This document shows positions 6,834-15,753 of a stretch of 64,000 bases of DNA, in pieces. A program made the translations under genes and the position numbers. The notes under the pieces are model-generated. The model did no database searches. It had not been told where the DNA came from and saw only the letters and a list, made by a program, of their open reading frames with translations. Position 1 is the first letter of the stretch, and the number at the start of each line of letters is the position of its first letter. The stretch covers positions 124,001-188,000 of the forward strand of contig CAWFGG010000002.1 of NCBI GenBank assembly GCA_963815325.1. Reading direction: 5' to 3'. This DNA is from JABDII01 sp963815325 (GTDB taxonomy: Bacteria; Gemmatimonadota; Gemmatimonadetes; Gemmatimonadales; GWC2-71-9).

Positions 6834-9162
6834 ATGCCACCGCCGATCCCCCTACCCCCACCCCAGTCTCTCCTGCTGGGACTCCTGGCATCGGCCTTCG
6901 CGGGAGTGGCGTGTGGGCAGTCGGACGCGATCCCGCTCACGTCCTCCACCCTGTCCCGAGCCTCCGACGCAGTGGTTGACTCGGCCCGGGCCGACATCGC
7001 CAAGGGCCTGCCGTGGCGGGCCACCCTGCGTCTCGAAGCCATCGTCGCCGATACGGCCAGGCGTACACCGGAGGCCATCCTGGTTGCCGCCGAGGCGGCG
7101 AATGGCTGGAGGGGCTGGGACCACATCGAACAGATCCTGGCCGATCACACGTGGGTGGATACTCTCTTCCAGGGGCGCGCCCGGGCGCTCTTGGCGCGGG
7201 CGGCGCTCGAGCGGACCGACGACTCCGCGGCGATCGGCCACGCCCGTTCGAGCCGCGGCCACGATCGATGCTCCCGATTGGGCCGAGCGGCTGGTCGTGC
7301 TGGCGCGGGCCTACGAGCGGGTCGGACAGCCCGACAGTGCCGCCCAGGCCTATCGCGAGGCGGCCGACGAGCTGCCGCTGGTCGCGCAATGGTTACTGCT
7401 CCGCTCAGCCGGGGTAACGGCCGACAGTGCCGAGCGGTACGCGGTGTATGACCGGCTGACCCTGCCGGCCGTCCGGTCCCGCATCTCGGCCACCGAGGCC
7501 GACGCCCGGCTTTCGACCGGCGACACCAGCGCGGCCATCCGCATCTATCGCGCGGCCAACGAGCTGCCGGCCGCCCTCGACCTCGAGCTGGATCTCGCTC
7601 GGACGGCGGCCGGGGAACAGGCCGTTCGCCGTGAGCTGCTCGACATCCTCACCACCCAGCGCCCCCGCAACGCTGTTGGCCCCGCCATCGCGCTGCTCGA
7701 TCGCAGGTTCAAGGCCTTGGGGGCCGAGGACGAGCTCGTGCTGGCGCGTGCGGCGTCCATTGTCGGGATGACCGCGCGGGCCGCGACCGGATATCGCCGT
7801 GCCTTCGCAGCCGGTCGTGGTACCGCGCGCGACCGCTACGCCTTCGGCTCCGCATTGGCGTCGCTCGGGAAATATCCGGAGGCCGCAGCGCAATTCGAGA
7901 GGGTCAAGGCGCCGAAGAGCCTGGCCGCCGACGCGGCATATCTCAGAGCCCGGTCTCTGCTCCGCGGTGGACTGGGCGGCAGCCGGGATGCCCTCCGCGA
8001 CATATTGCGCGCCTATCCTGGAGAACTCGCCGCGGTGCGCGCCCGGATCCTCCTGTCAGACCTGGCCATCGATGAGGGACGGGACGAGGCCGCCCGTGCC
8101 ACGTATCGGGCGGCGGCCGCCGCGTTGCCCGAGAGTCCGTACGCCCCGTCGGCGCGTTTTCAAGCGGCACTGATCGCCCTGGTCGGCGGCCAGGCGCGCG
8201 CCGCCGCATTCGAGTTCGATACGGTGTCGAACAGGCACGCGGCAAGCTCCGAGGCCCTAGCCGGGCTCTACTGGGCCGGCCGGGCGTGGCAACTCGCCGG
8301 CGACAGCGTGGCCGCCGAGGCACGCTGGCACCGCGTCATCGAGCGGGAGCCTTGGAGCTATTACGGATTCCTGAGCGCGCGCCGCCTCGGCCAAACACTC
8401 TCGGTTCCGCCGGCGCCGGATTCGATACAGCGCTACCCGGCAGTCGACAGCGCCGCGGCCCGGGTGGAACTGCTCCGCCGGATCGGGCTCAGCAGGACGC
8501 CGAGACGGAGGAGGCAGCCCTCGCCGAGTCAGCCGGCAAGTCGGCGGACATGACGCTGGCAGTGGCCGAGAGCTCTGAGCCGGATCGGGAGCGTGTCCCG
8601 GGCCATCCGGTTGGCATGGCGCGCGGTCGACCTCGGCGCCCAGATGGACGCTCGCACTCTCAGGCTGCTCTATCCCATTCTCCAGCGGGATGGCATTCTC
8701 GAACTGGCCCGCACCCACGGCGTTGAGCCGGCCCTGGTGGCCGGGCTCATCCGCCAGGAGTCCAACTTCGACCCCGCCGCAACGTCCCGGGCCGGCGCCC
8801 GCGGGCTGATGCAGATCATGCCGGATGTCGGTCGGCGGGTGGCCCGAGCCCAGGGCTTCCCGTTCTGGGATCCGGTGCTGTTGTACCAGCCCGATGTGAG
8901 CCTGCAACTCGGCGTGAAGCATCTGGAAGATCTCCTGAACCGATCGGCCAATCTCACGCATGTCCTCGCGGCCTACAACGCCGGTAGGTCGCGAGTGGAT
9001 CGCTGGGAGATGAGGCCGGGATCCGAGGATCTCGAGATCTTCACCGAGCGCATTCCCTTCCGCGAGACCCGGGGCTACGTCCGCGCAGTGCTCCGCAATC
9101 GCGATGTCTACCGGATGCTGTATTCGTGGGAGCCTGAGACGGGAGTAGGGAGTAGGGAGTAG
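6834..9162 (+). pseudogene. Soluble lytic murein transglycosylase (Slt-like), reading frame broken three times
   Basis: The reading moves between two frames: 6834 to about 7255, then +1 to about 8489, back to about 8586, then again to 9162. Joined, it gives roughly 770 residues. These comprise a signal peptide (ends GVACGQ), a long helical TPR-like superhelix (repeated AAxxYRxA units), and a C-terminal lysozyme-fold transglycosylase domain with catalytic Glu in RQESNF, then GLMQIMP and AYNAGR. Such enzymes cleave peptidoglycan between MurNAc and GlcNAc in the periplasm, forming 1,6-anhydro ends. Each break is a one-base indel in GC-rich sequence, and all parts keep family residues, so either sequencing error or very recent decay is possible. 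The last residues and the TAG stop come from a GGGAGTA-type repeat. Confidence 0.8.
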
Positions 9163-9173
9163 GGAGTTGGGAG
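9141..9173. repeat. GGGAGTA-type short repeat tract (copy 1)
   Basis: Four tandem imperfect units of GGGAGTA run through the 3' end of the transglycosylase gene and encode its final residues plus stop. Related tracts occur at 24244-24290, 31211-31246, 33915-34010, 39025-39060, 39480-39540, 56284-56322, 56459-56553, 59828-59880 and 59915-60095, nearly always next to gene ends. Confidence 0.7.
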
Positions 9174-9179
9174 CGGTCA

Positions 9180-9228
9180 AAAGAAAAACAAACGCCTGCC
9201 CCCGCGCTTCTCAGCGCGGGGGCAGGCG
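9180..9228 (-). terminator. Rho-independent terminator of the fasciclin gene
   Basis: A perfect 15-bp stem (CGCCTGCCCCCGCGC, 6-base loop) lies 27 bases past the fasciclin-gene stop. On the minus strand it is followed by TTTGTTTTTCTTTT. This is the clearest intrinsic terminator in the window. The hairpin could also slow transcripts arriving from the convergent transglycosylase gene. Confidence 0.88.
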
Positions 9229-9254
9229 TCACACGGACCACTGTACGTTGCTGC

Positions 9255-9752
9255 CTAGTTCTTCGGCAGGATCACGGAGTCGATGACGTGGATCACGCCG
9301 TTCGACGCCTCGATGTCGGCCTTCACGACCGTTGCGTTGTCCACCATCACCTTCCCGTCATGAATCATGAAGGTGACGTCCTGGCCGTTGACCGTCGTGG
9401 CGCTCTTGAGCCCCATGACCTGCTTGGCCATGACCTTGCCAGGTACCACGTGGTAGGTCAAGACGGCGGTCAGCTTCTCTTTGTCGGCCAGCAACGCGTT
9501 CAACGTTTCCTTCGGGATCTTGGCGAACGCCTCGTCCGTCGGGGCAAACACGGTGAACGGGCCGCTGCCCTTGAGCGTCTCCACGAGCCCCGCCGCCTCG
9601 AGCGCCGTGGCCAGAGTATTAAAGGAACCGGCCGCAACAGCGACATCCACGATGTCCGCCTGCTTGGCCTCGGAGTACTTCTGCTGAGCCTGAGCGCTGC
9701 CCGCAATCGCCAACGAGGCAACCGCCAACCCAGCGAGAATCTTTGACCGCAT
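9255..9752 (-). CDS. Secreted fasciclin (FAS1) domain protein
   Basis: 165 residues: a signal peptide (MRSKILAGLAVASLAIAGSA, cleavage after AQA) and a single FAS1 domain. The domain shows the family boxes FTVFAPTDEAFAKIP and LTYHVVPGKV and ends in NGVIHVIDSVILPKN. FAS1 proteins act in adhesion or as secreted stress proteins; no catalytic residues are expected. The start is supported by AAGGAG 8 bases before the ATG. A TTGACA-N17-TACTTT promoter lies at 9873-9901, back to back with that of the CarH-like regulator. Light- or B12-dependent control by that regulator is therefore a reasonable guess, not shown. Confidence 0.9.
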   Translation of the reverse strand: MRSKILAGLAVASLAIAGSAQAQQKYSEAKQADIVDVAVAAGSFNTLATALEAAGLVETLKGSGPFTVFAPTDEAFAKIPKETLNALLADKEKLTAVLTYHVVPGKVMAKQVMGLKSATTVNGQDVTFMIHDGKVMVDNATVVKADIEASNGVIHVIDSVILPKN

Positions 9753-9872
9753 TGTGTTGCTCCTTCTGAGAGTGTTCGAGTAGTTGACTCTTCCCCATCC
9801 CACCAGCTGTCCCGACCTCTTCGCCCTCAAGGTCCTGGACCGCTAAAGAACCTGTCCAACCCATGCCCAGGA

Positions 9873-9901
9873 AAAGTAGCTACTCAGACATGGTTTGTCA
9901 A
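9873..9901 (-). promoter_or_regulatory. Promoter of the fasciclin gene
   Basis: On the minus strand TTGACA (complement of 9896-9901) is followed by exactly 17 bases and TACTTT (complement of 9873-9878). This is a near-consensus housekeeping promoter 120 bases upstream of the fasciclin start. Its -35 box lies 21 bases from the -35 box of the divergent promoter. Confidence 0.65.
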
Positions 9902-9922
9902 GTATCTGACCAAGTTCAAATA

Positions 9923-9951
9923 TTGACAAGGATTGGACGACTTCCTAGATT
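9923..9951 (+). promoter_or_regulatory. Promoter of the MerR-B12 regulator (leaderless)
   Basis: TTGACA at 9923-9928, a 17-base spacer and TAGATT at 9946-9951. The expected transcription start falls on the ATG at 9958, so the mRNA would be leaderless. No ribosome site is seen, which agrees. TTGTCAA (9895-9901) and TTGACAA (9923-9929) form an inverted repeat across the two -35 boxes and are candidate operator halves. Confidence 0.65.
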
Positions 9952-9957
9952 GATGTC

Positions 9958-10971
9958 ATGTCAAATGACCATGATTTCTCTGAGCCACGTCACCCCATAC
10001 GGGTCGTCGCCCTTCGGACTGGATTGAGTCCTGACCTGCTCCGGGTGTGGGAACGGCGCTACAGGGTAGTGGAGCCCGGCCGAAGTGACGGGGGGCAGAG
10101 GCTCTATTCGGACGCCGACATCGAACGATTGGACCTATTGCACCGCGCCAGCCTGGGCGGTCGCTCGATCAGCCAGGTGGCTGGAGCGTCCGACGACGAG
10201 TTGCGGGACCTGATCGAGGCCGACGACCGGGCTCGCCAGGCCGTTGCCCCGTCACCCAACGCAGGGCACAATGGTCGAGCGGCGGAGGGCTTCGTCGAGC
10301 GGGCTGAAGAAGCCATCGAGAAGCTCGACACCAACCGCCTGCATTTGACGCTGCGGCAGGCGGCCATGACCCTGGGCGCCACCGGGCTGATCGAGGAAGT
10401 CGTGACGCCGCTGCTCCGCTACATCGGCGAGAGCTGGCATGCCGGTACCCTCACGCCGGCTCATGAGCATGCCGCCTCGGCTGTCATCCGCCAGGTGCTC
10501 ACCTGGACGCGGGAAGCCTACCGGCCTTCACGGAGCGCCCGACGGTTTGTGGTCGCCACCATGTCGGGCGACCGGCATGAGTTCGGCGCGATGCTGGCCG
10601 CGGGGACGGCGGCCGCTGAGGGGTGGCAGGTGACCTATCTCGGAGCGGACCTCCCGCCGCTCGACATCGCGCGGGCTGCCACATCGCTCGACGCCGATGT
10701 CCTGGCCCTGAGCTCGGTCTTTCCGATCGAGTCGCGCCGACTGCTGGAGGATGCCGCCGCGCTCACGAAGGAACTCCGCGGGCGCGCCACGATCATCGTC
10801 GGCGGCAGCGGGGCGGCTCCGATCGCACGGGACTTCGAGCGGCTCGGCATCACGCCCTTCACGACGCTGAGCGAGCTCAGAGCGTTCTTGCGGGAATACG
10901 ACGGAGAGAAGCGGGGACCGGGAACAGGCACAAAGAAAGAACGACCAAAGGCTACTCGGAAATCGTCCTGA
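9958..10971 (+). CDS. MerR-family regulator with cobalamin-binding domain (CarH/LitR-like)
   Basis: 337 residues. A winged-helix MerR DNA-binding domain fills residues 12-80 (VVALRTGLSPDLLRVWERRY). A helical-bundle B12-capping region with the light-sensing W-x9-EH motif (Trp160, Glu170, His171) follows. Then comes a Rossmann cobalamin-binding domain with D-x-H-x-x-G (Asp205, His207, Gly210) and GGSG (282-285). CarH/LitR proteins bind adenosylcobalamin in the dark as tetramers that repress promoters, and light breaks the Co-C bond and releases DNA. All residues needed for that are present here. The C-terminal 20 residues are a basic tail. The gene is divergent from the fasciclin gene and probably autoregulated. 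Usual targets such as carotenoid genes are not in the window. Confidence 0.9.
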   Translation: MSNDHDFSEPRHPIRVVALRTGLSPDLLRVWERRYRVVEPGRSDGGQRLYSDADIERLDLLHRASLGGRSISQVAGASDDELRDLIEADDRARQAVAPSPNAGHNGRAAEGFVERAEEAIEKLDTNRLHLTLRQAAMTLGATGLIEEVVTPLLRYIGESWHAGTLTPAHEHAASAVIRQVLTWTREAYRPSRSARRFVVATMSGDRHEFGAMLAAGTAAAEGWQVTYLGADLPPLDIARAATSLDADVLALSSVFPIESRRLLEDAAALTKELRGRATIIVGGSGAAPIARDFERLGITPFTTLSELRAFLREYDGEKRGPGTGTKKERPKATRKSS

Positions 10972-11006
10972 CCGAGGGCGTGGCCGAGCGGCACCACCCG
11001 CTCACG

Positions 11007-11669
11007 TCAGTCCCTCCACTCCGACTCTAGCGGGTCACGAAGCGCAAGCGGCGGGCCGAGTATCTCCCGCCAGATGATGGCTTGGCGAATCTGGTCAGCA
11101 GTGAAGCGGGGAGTCTTTTTCCGAACCGCGGCCGGCGCTGGCCGTATCTTGGCGTCGAACGCGCGATGGTCCGCCATGGTACGTGGACGGTTATGTTCTT
11201 CGAACACGGCGAGTCGGCGCTCGAGCAAGGCTTCCGCTTCCTCATCGTGATCCACCACGGCACGAATCTCTCGCGCTACCGGTGTGCGCTCCCCACGGTC
11301 CACCGGCAGGTCGAGGACTTCCCGCTCCTCGACCTCCTCGGCGGCGGGGAGTTCCACCCGAGCATCCCGCCCCATGGGGCCCCGCTGGTCGCCTTCGAGC
11401 TGTTCCATGTCCGCCCCGAGCTGGCGGAGCATCCGCTCGAGCGTCGTGCCTTCGTGCTGGGTCGCATCGGGGCGACCCGGGGCCGGCCCGGCGGCATGAC
11501 CGCGCCTCGCGACCCCGGTCGGCTTGGGAGTGGCCGGAGGCGGTATGGTCCGAGCCTGCGCTTGGCGGCGCGCCTGCTCGGCGCGCTGCTTCTTCCTCTT
11601 CTGCGACGAGAGGAAGCTCGCGAAGAACCAGATGATCGCGATCCAGATCAGCGGGCCGAAGTCTTCCAT
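11007..11669 (-). CDS. Hypothetical membrane-anchored protein downstream of floA
   Basis: 220 residues. An N-terminal membrane segment (IWIAIIWFFASFL, residues 8-20) is followed by a basic stretch (QKRKKQRAEQARR), a Pro-rich linker and a charged, largely helical region. A short conserved-looking tail, ADQIRQAIIWREILGPP, resembles the C-terminal motif seen in many small proteins of this lineage. No enzyme family is recognised. It begins 3 bases after the floA stop and so is surely co-transcribed with nfeD and floA, suggesting a role at the flotillin membrane domain. Confidence 0.7.
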   Translation of the reverse strand: MEDFGPLIWIAIIWFFASFLSSQKRKKQRAEQARRQAQARTIPPPATPKPTGVARRGHAAGPAPGRPDATQHEGTTLERMLRQLGADMEQLEGDQRGPMGRDARVELPAAEEVEEREVLDLPVDRGERTPVAREIRAVVDHDEEAEALLERRLAVFEEHNRPRTMADHRAFDAKIRPAPAAVRKKTPRFTADQIRQAIIWREILGPPLALRDPLESEWRD

Positions 11670-11672
11670 CCC

Positions 11673-12680
11673 TTACGCGTCCTTCTTTCCGGCCCCAGAG
11701 CTACCGCTTTCGCCCGCGATCGACCGCCGCATGCCGGTGTCCGCCTGGATATTGAGATACCGCTGGTAGTCCATGATCCCGAGCTGCCCGTTGCGGAAGG
11801 CCTCCGCCACGGCCAGCGGCACCTGCGCTTCCGCCTCGATGACCTTGGCTCGCTGCCGCTGGGCCTCGGCGATGAATTCCTGCTCCATGGCCACGGCCAG
11901 CGCGCGCCGCTCTTCCGCCTTGGCCTGCGCAATGCGTTTGTCGGCCTCGGCCTGGTCGGTCTGGAGCTCGGCGCCGATGTTCTTCCCGACGTCCACGTCG
12001 GCCACGTCGATCGACAAGATCTCGAACGCCGTGCCCGCGTCGAGCCCCTTGGCGAGGACGGTGGTCGAGATGCTGTCCGGATTCTCGAGCACGGACTTGT
12101 GGCTGGGCGAGGATCCGATGGTGCTGACGATGCCCTCGCCGACCCGCGCCAGGATTGTTTCTTCCCCCGCCCCACCCACCAACCGGTTGATGTTGGCCCG
12201 AACCGTGACCCGCGCCATGGCCAGCAGCTGAATGCCGTCCTTGGCCATCGCGGCCACCTTGGGCGTGGTGATCACTTTGGGGTTCACACTTACCTGCACC
12301 GCCTCGAACACGTCACGCCCGGCAAGATCGATGGCCGTCGCCTGCTTGAGATCCAGCGGGATTCCCGCCTTGTCCGCCGAGATGAGAGCCCGCACCACCC
12401 GGTCGACGTTGCCGCCGGCCAGGTAGTGGCCCTCGAGCGAATCGACGGGGAGGTGGAGGCCGGCCTTATGCGCCGCGATGAGCGGGCCCACGATGGCACT
12501 CGGCACTACTTTCCGGAGCCGCATCCCGACGAGGGTGCCGAAATTGACGCGAACACCCGATGCCCACGACGTGATCCAGAGCCCGACCGGGATGAACCGG
12601 AACAGAATGAAGAGGAATACGATCCCGAAGAAGACCATCAGGAAGAACAACGCCGGACCCAATTGCGAGAAATCTTGCAC
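11673..12680 (-). CDS. floA: Flotillin-like protein FloA
   Basis: 335 residues with one N-terminal membrane segment (PALFFLMVFFGIVFLFILFR), a SPFH/band-7 domain (about residues 40-200) and a coiled-coil region rich in Ala, Glu and Lys (about 230-290). This matches the bacterial FloA (YqfA) family in length and order. These proteins organise functional membrane microdomains. The start is GTG at 12680, supported by GGAG 8 bases upstream. It lies directly after the nfeD gene, the standard partner, and before a small membrane-anchored protein. Confidence 0.92.
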   Translation of the reverse strand: MQDFSQLGPALFFLMVFFGIVFLFILFRFIPVGLWITSWASGVRVNFGTLVGMRLRKVVPSAIVGPLIAAHKAGLHLPVDSLEGHYLAGGNVDRVVRALISADKAGIPLDLKQATAIDLAGRDVFEAVQVSVNPKVITTPKVAAMAKDGIQLLAMARVTVRANINRLVGGAGEETILARVGEGIVSTIGSSPSHKSVLENPDSISTTVLAKGLDAGTAFEILSIDVADVDVGKNIGAELQTDQAEADKRIAQAKAEERRALAVAMEQEFIAEAQRQRAKVIEAEAQVPLAVAEAFRNGQLGIMDYQRYLNIQADTGMRRSIAGESGSSGAGKKDA

Positions 12681-12713
12681 GTCAACACTCCACTAGCTGG
12701 TGAGGTAAGCGCC

Positions 12714-14030
12714 TCAGTCGGCTGCTTGGCGGACGACGAGCCGGTAGCCTTCCGCTCGTAAGATCTGCACCCTGCTTCCCGAGGCGATGAAATCGCCTTC
12801 GGTGACCACGTCGATTCGTTCGTTACCGACGCGCGCGGTGCCCGCCGGCCGGAGATCGGTTGTCGACACGGCAATCTGCCCGATCAGCTCCTTCCGCTCC
12901 GGCGCGGAGACGAATCCGCCCTCGCGATCCAGGCCGCCCTTGAGCAGGAGCCCCTTGAATCGGTTGCTGCTCGGCAGGTGACGGAACCAGGCGTAGAACA
13001 CCGCCAATGTGATGACTACCGCCGAGCCGAGCACGGCGACCGCCGTGGTGACGTCGCCAAGGGTCGGAATATTGCCCAGCATGGCCATGACCACGGAGGA
13101 TCCTATGAGAAGAATGCCGAGGACCCCGGCAATGCCGAAGCCCGGAATGATGAAGACCTCGACGGCAAGCGCGATGACACCCGCTGCCAAGACAATCAGC
13201 TCTTCCCAGCCCGCCAGGCCGAGGAGCAGGTTCGATCCGAAGAACAGACCAAGCGCGCCGAGGCTCACGAGTCCGCCGAGTCCGAAGGCACCTGCTTTGA
13301 TCTCGAGGACCAAGCCGAGCATGCCGAGGGAGAGGAGAAGCGGGGCGACGACGGGATTGGTGAGAAAGCGCACCAGGCTCTCGGCCCAATTGATGGATGG
13401 GGTTACCACTTGCGCCCCGCTGAGTCCGAGCGTCGAGAGCAGCGCCCGTTCATCCGCAACCTCGCCCTTGGCGAATCCGAGTTCGATGGCTTCCCCGGTG
13501 CTCAAGGTCAGGAGCTTGCCGGCGGGCACGACGCCCGGAATCTCGATCGATTCGTCCACCATGGCTTCCGCCACTCGTGGGTCGAGCCCTTGCTCCTCCG
13601 CCAACGCGCGAAACTCGGCCCGCATCGCGGACACATACTTTTCCGGCGCCTTGGTGCCGCCGCCGTCCACCGGTGTCGCGGCGCCAATGACTCCGCCCGG
13701 TCGCATGTAGATCCCGTCGCTCGCCAGGGCGATCAACGCACCGGCGCTATAGGCCCGCGGATTGACGAAGGCAACGACGTCGACGTCGGTCTTTCGGATG
13801 GCGTCGGCTATCCGCTCCGCCGCATCGACGCGACCGCCCGGCGTGTCGATGTCCAGATACACCAGCGCGACACGCGCCGCGGCGGCCTCTCGGATCGCGC
13901 GGGCAACATACGGGGCCAAACCGTTTTCGATGGTGCCGGTGATCGGGATGCGGTAGACAACCTCTTGTCCTGCCAGGGGGTGGGCGATGGACCAGAGGAG
14001 AAGTCCTGCCAGCCCCGCCAGGCGCAGCAT
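12714..14030 (-). CDS. NfeD-type membrane serine protease (long form)
   Basis: 438 residues: signal peptide, ClpP-class protease domain, multi-pass membrane domain, then an OB-fold NfeD domain at the C-terminus. The protease domain (about 25-230) carries the nucleophile Ser95 in PRAYSAGA and a Lys around 127-131 (TKAPEK) for a Ser-Lys dyad, as in archaeal 1510-N (STOPP) proteases. About five or six membrane segments follow between 235 and 350. Residues about 370-435 form the NfeD domain. Long NfeD proteins pair with SPFH proteins such as the adjacent FloA (33-base gap). The ribosome site AAGGAG lies inside a 12-base palindrome (CCTTCGCGAAGG, 14040-14051), which could modestly mask it. Confidence 0.9.
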   Translation of the reverse strand: MLRLAGLAGLLLWSIAHPLAGQEVVYRIPITGTIENGLAPYVARAIREAAAARVALVYLDIDTPGGRVDAAERIADAIRKTDVDVVAFVNPRAYSAGALIALASDGIYMRPGGVIGAATPVDGGGTKAPEKYVSAMRAEFRALAEEQGLDPRVAEAMVDESIEIPGVVPAGKLLTLSTGEAIELGFAKGEVADERALLSTLGLSGAQVVTPSINWAESLVRFLTNPVVAPLLLSLGMLGLVLEIKAGAFGLGGLVSLGALGLFFGSNLLLGLAGWEELIVLAAGVIALAVEVFIIPGFGIAGVLGILLIGSSVVMAMLGNIPTLGDVTTAVAVLGSAVVITLAVFYAWFRHLPSSNRFKGLLLKGGLDREGGFVSAPERKELIGQIAVSTTDLRPAGTARVGNERIDVVTEGDFIASGSRVQILRAEGYRLVVRQAAD

Positions 14031-14118
14031 GCATTCGCTCCTTCGCGAAGGATACTGCGTAACCTAGCGGGCGTCCTGGGGGTCCGGTAGGGCCAAACGG
14101 GGACGATTGCGCCTGCCG

Positions 14119-14607
14119 CTACTGCTCCTGGACGTCGCGTTCCTGTTGAATGGCCCGAATACGCTGCATGAGCCGCTCACGTACCACGAGCAGTTGCGCT
14201 TGTTGCACCGGGCTCAGGTACGAGCCGACCTCACGATGCTCGTCGCGGAACGATTGGGCATACTCGACCCTGAGGTCGAGAAAGGCGTTCGTCAATTTCG
14301 CAACGCTGTCCTGGTCGGCTGCAATGCCGGGTCGGAGTTGGCGGGCGAGGGCCTGTTTGAGTTCCCCCTCCCGGCGCTCGAGCTCGCGCCGCCGCTGCGA
14401 GTTTTCGCGTACGGTCGCCCGGAGGCGGGTGGCCTGGTCGTTGTTCAGGCCCAGGTCCTCCACCACCCGGGCCCAGAAGCGCCGCTCGATCGTCTGGATC
14501 ATCTGCGCGCGCTGGGCCCCCGGCCGCACTCCCTGCTGCGCCGCCCCCGAAGTCGTTCCGGCCATCATGCCAGTGCTCACGCCTAGGACTACAATCAACC
14601 ACCGCAT
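14119..14607 (-). CDS. Periplasmic Spy/CpxP-like helical protein
   Basis: 162 residues: a signal peptide (MRWLIVVLGVSTGMMAGTTS) followed by an all-helical, Arg/Glu/Gln-rich body with an LTxxQ-like segment (YLSPVQQAQLLVVRERL). Small proteins of this type sense or buffer envelope stress, or metal ions. The start is taken at 14607 because GGGAGG lies 8 bases upstream. It is the last gene of a sigma/anti-sigma operon, where such proteins often form the periplasmic input arm. The specific signal is unknown. Confidence 0.7.
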   Translation of the reverse strand: MRWLIVVLGVSTGMMAGTTSGAAQQGVRPGAQRAQMIQTIERRFWARVVEDLGLNNDQATRLRATVRENSQRRRELERREGELKQALARQLRPGIAADQDSVAKLTNAFLDLRVEYAQSFRDEHREVGSYLSPVQQAQLLVVRERLMQRIRAIQQERDVQEQ

Positions 14608-14608
14608 C

Positions 14609-15133
14609 TCAACCCTCCCACTCGCGCAATAAGCGCTCCAGCTCGTGGTCGTCCAGGGACTGCCACTCATATGCGTCGATCGTCGACACGGCCTCGATGG
14701 GCTGGTCGATCGACACCAGCACGCTCTTCAGCTCCTCCACGGTCAGGCTGTCCAAGCCCGGGAGAAAAAGGCCATCCGACGACGCGCTCGCGACCACGGG
14801 CACCGCATCGGGTGCCGGGGTGGACGTGATCCGAACGACGAGCAGTATGGCCGCCGCCGCGGCCACCGTGACCCCGACCCACCGGAGCCGCCTGCCGATC
14901 CCGCGGGCCGGTGACTCGGCGAGCCTCCGCATGACGCCCTCCGCTACCCGATCGGGGGCGATCAGCGCCTCGGCGCGGCGCGCCAAGTGCTGTGCGGTCT
15001 GGGCCAGCTGCCACTCCGCCCGGCATGCCGCGCACGCGGACAGGTGCTCATTCTCGCCGGCCGACCATTCGGCTCGTCCCCTGGCCACCTCGGGGATTCG
15101 CTCCGACAGCCGCGTGCAGGGTGGCTCGGTCAT
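14609..15133 (-). CDS. Anti-sigma factor, zinc-finger type
   Basis: 174 residues. The N-terminal cytoplasmic part carries the zinc anti-sigma motif H-x3-C-x2-C (His30, Cys34, Cys37). One membrane helix follows (VGVTVAAAAAILLVVRI, about 86-102), then a periplasmic tail with an acidic end. It should bind and hold the ECF sigma factor encoded just upstream, with which it overlaps by four bases (ATGA). The next gene downstream starts at the position of its stop codon, so the three are translationally coupled. Confidence 0.88.
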   Translation of the reverse strand: MTEPPCTRLSERIPEVARGRAEWSAGENEHLSACAACRAEWQLAQTAQHLARRAEALIAPDRVAEGVMRRLAESPARGIGRRLRWVGVTVAAAAAILLVVRITSTPAPDAVPVVASASSDGLFLPGLDSLTVEELKSVLVSIDQPIEAVSTIDAYEWQSLDDHELERLLREWEG

Positions 15134-15678
15134 GACAGCAGCTCCTTCAGCCGTTTGACGGCATGATGATAATGAACCCGCGCCGCCCCCGGTGTCGTGT
15201 CCAGCGCAGCAGCGATCTCGTCATAGCTTCCACCCTCTTGCACCCGCAGGAGGAACACCTCCCGCTGGAGCCGCGGTAAGTCCATCAGACCCCGTCGCAG
15301 CTGATCGGCCGCTTCCTGGGCTTCGACCTCTCCCGCCGGGTCGTCGCGGGCGGGCGCATCGCGGTCCTCGATCGAGAGCACGTGCCGTCCTCGCCGCTTC
15401 CGAAACTCGTCCTTGAGGAGGTTCCGTGCAATCGAAAACAACCAGCTCCGGAACGACGCCTCACCCCGCCAGGTGTCCAACCGCCGGAACGCGCGGAAGA
15501 ACGCCTCCTGGGCCAGGTCCTCGACATCGCTCGCCGCCGCCCCGGCGCTGTACAGGAACCGCCCGACCGCAGGGGCATGCCGGGAAACCAACTCGCTCGC
15601 GGCCGGCTCGCTCCCCGCCCGATAGGCTTCGATCAGGGCCGCGTCCGTGGCCGAATCCGGTCCGGGAAGGGCGGTCAT
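15130..15678 (-). CDS. ECF-family RNA polymerase sigma factor (RpoE-like)
   Basis: 182 residues with region 2 (VEDLAQEAFFRAFRRLDTWR, about 52-71) and region 4 (LPRLQREVFLLRVQEGGSYDEIAAALDTT, 133-162) in normal spacing for an ECF sigma. It directs polymerase to envelope-stress-type promoters and is presumably held inactive by the downstream anti-sigma factor. It is divergent from the TetR regulator; the 98-base gap holds the TetR promoter and operator plus two GTTCGG words that may belong to its own control. Confidence 0.92.
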   Translation of the reverse strand: MTALPGPDSATDAALIEAYRAGSEPAASELVSRHAPAVGRFLYSAGAAASDVEDLAQEAFFRAFRRLDTWRGEASFRSWLFSIARNLLKDEFRKRRGRHVLSIEDRDAPARDDPAGEVEAQEAADQLRRGLMDLPRLQREVFLLRVQEGGSYDEIAAALDTTPGAARVHYHHAVKRLKELLS

Positions 15679-15720
15679 GTTCGGTAAGGTGACGTTCGGG
15701 GAGGACGAATGTTAAGCCGC

Positions 15721-15749
15721 TTGACGGGTTGGAGTTGCAGGACTAGGTT
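15721..15749 (+). promoter_or_regulatory. Promoter of the TetR-led catabolic operon
   Basis: TTGACG (15721-15726), a 17-base spacer and TAGGTT (15744-15749). The predicted start at about 15756 lies inside the palindromic operator that follows, an arrangement that would let the regulator block its own operon. Confidence 0.6.
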
Positions 15750-15753
15750 CAGA

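Noticed and set aside
15685..15715. Two GTTCGG words as a second PaaR-type operator
   Set aside because: They are direct, not inverted, and lack the paired half-site.
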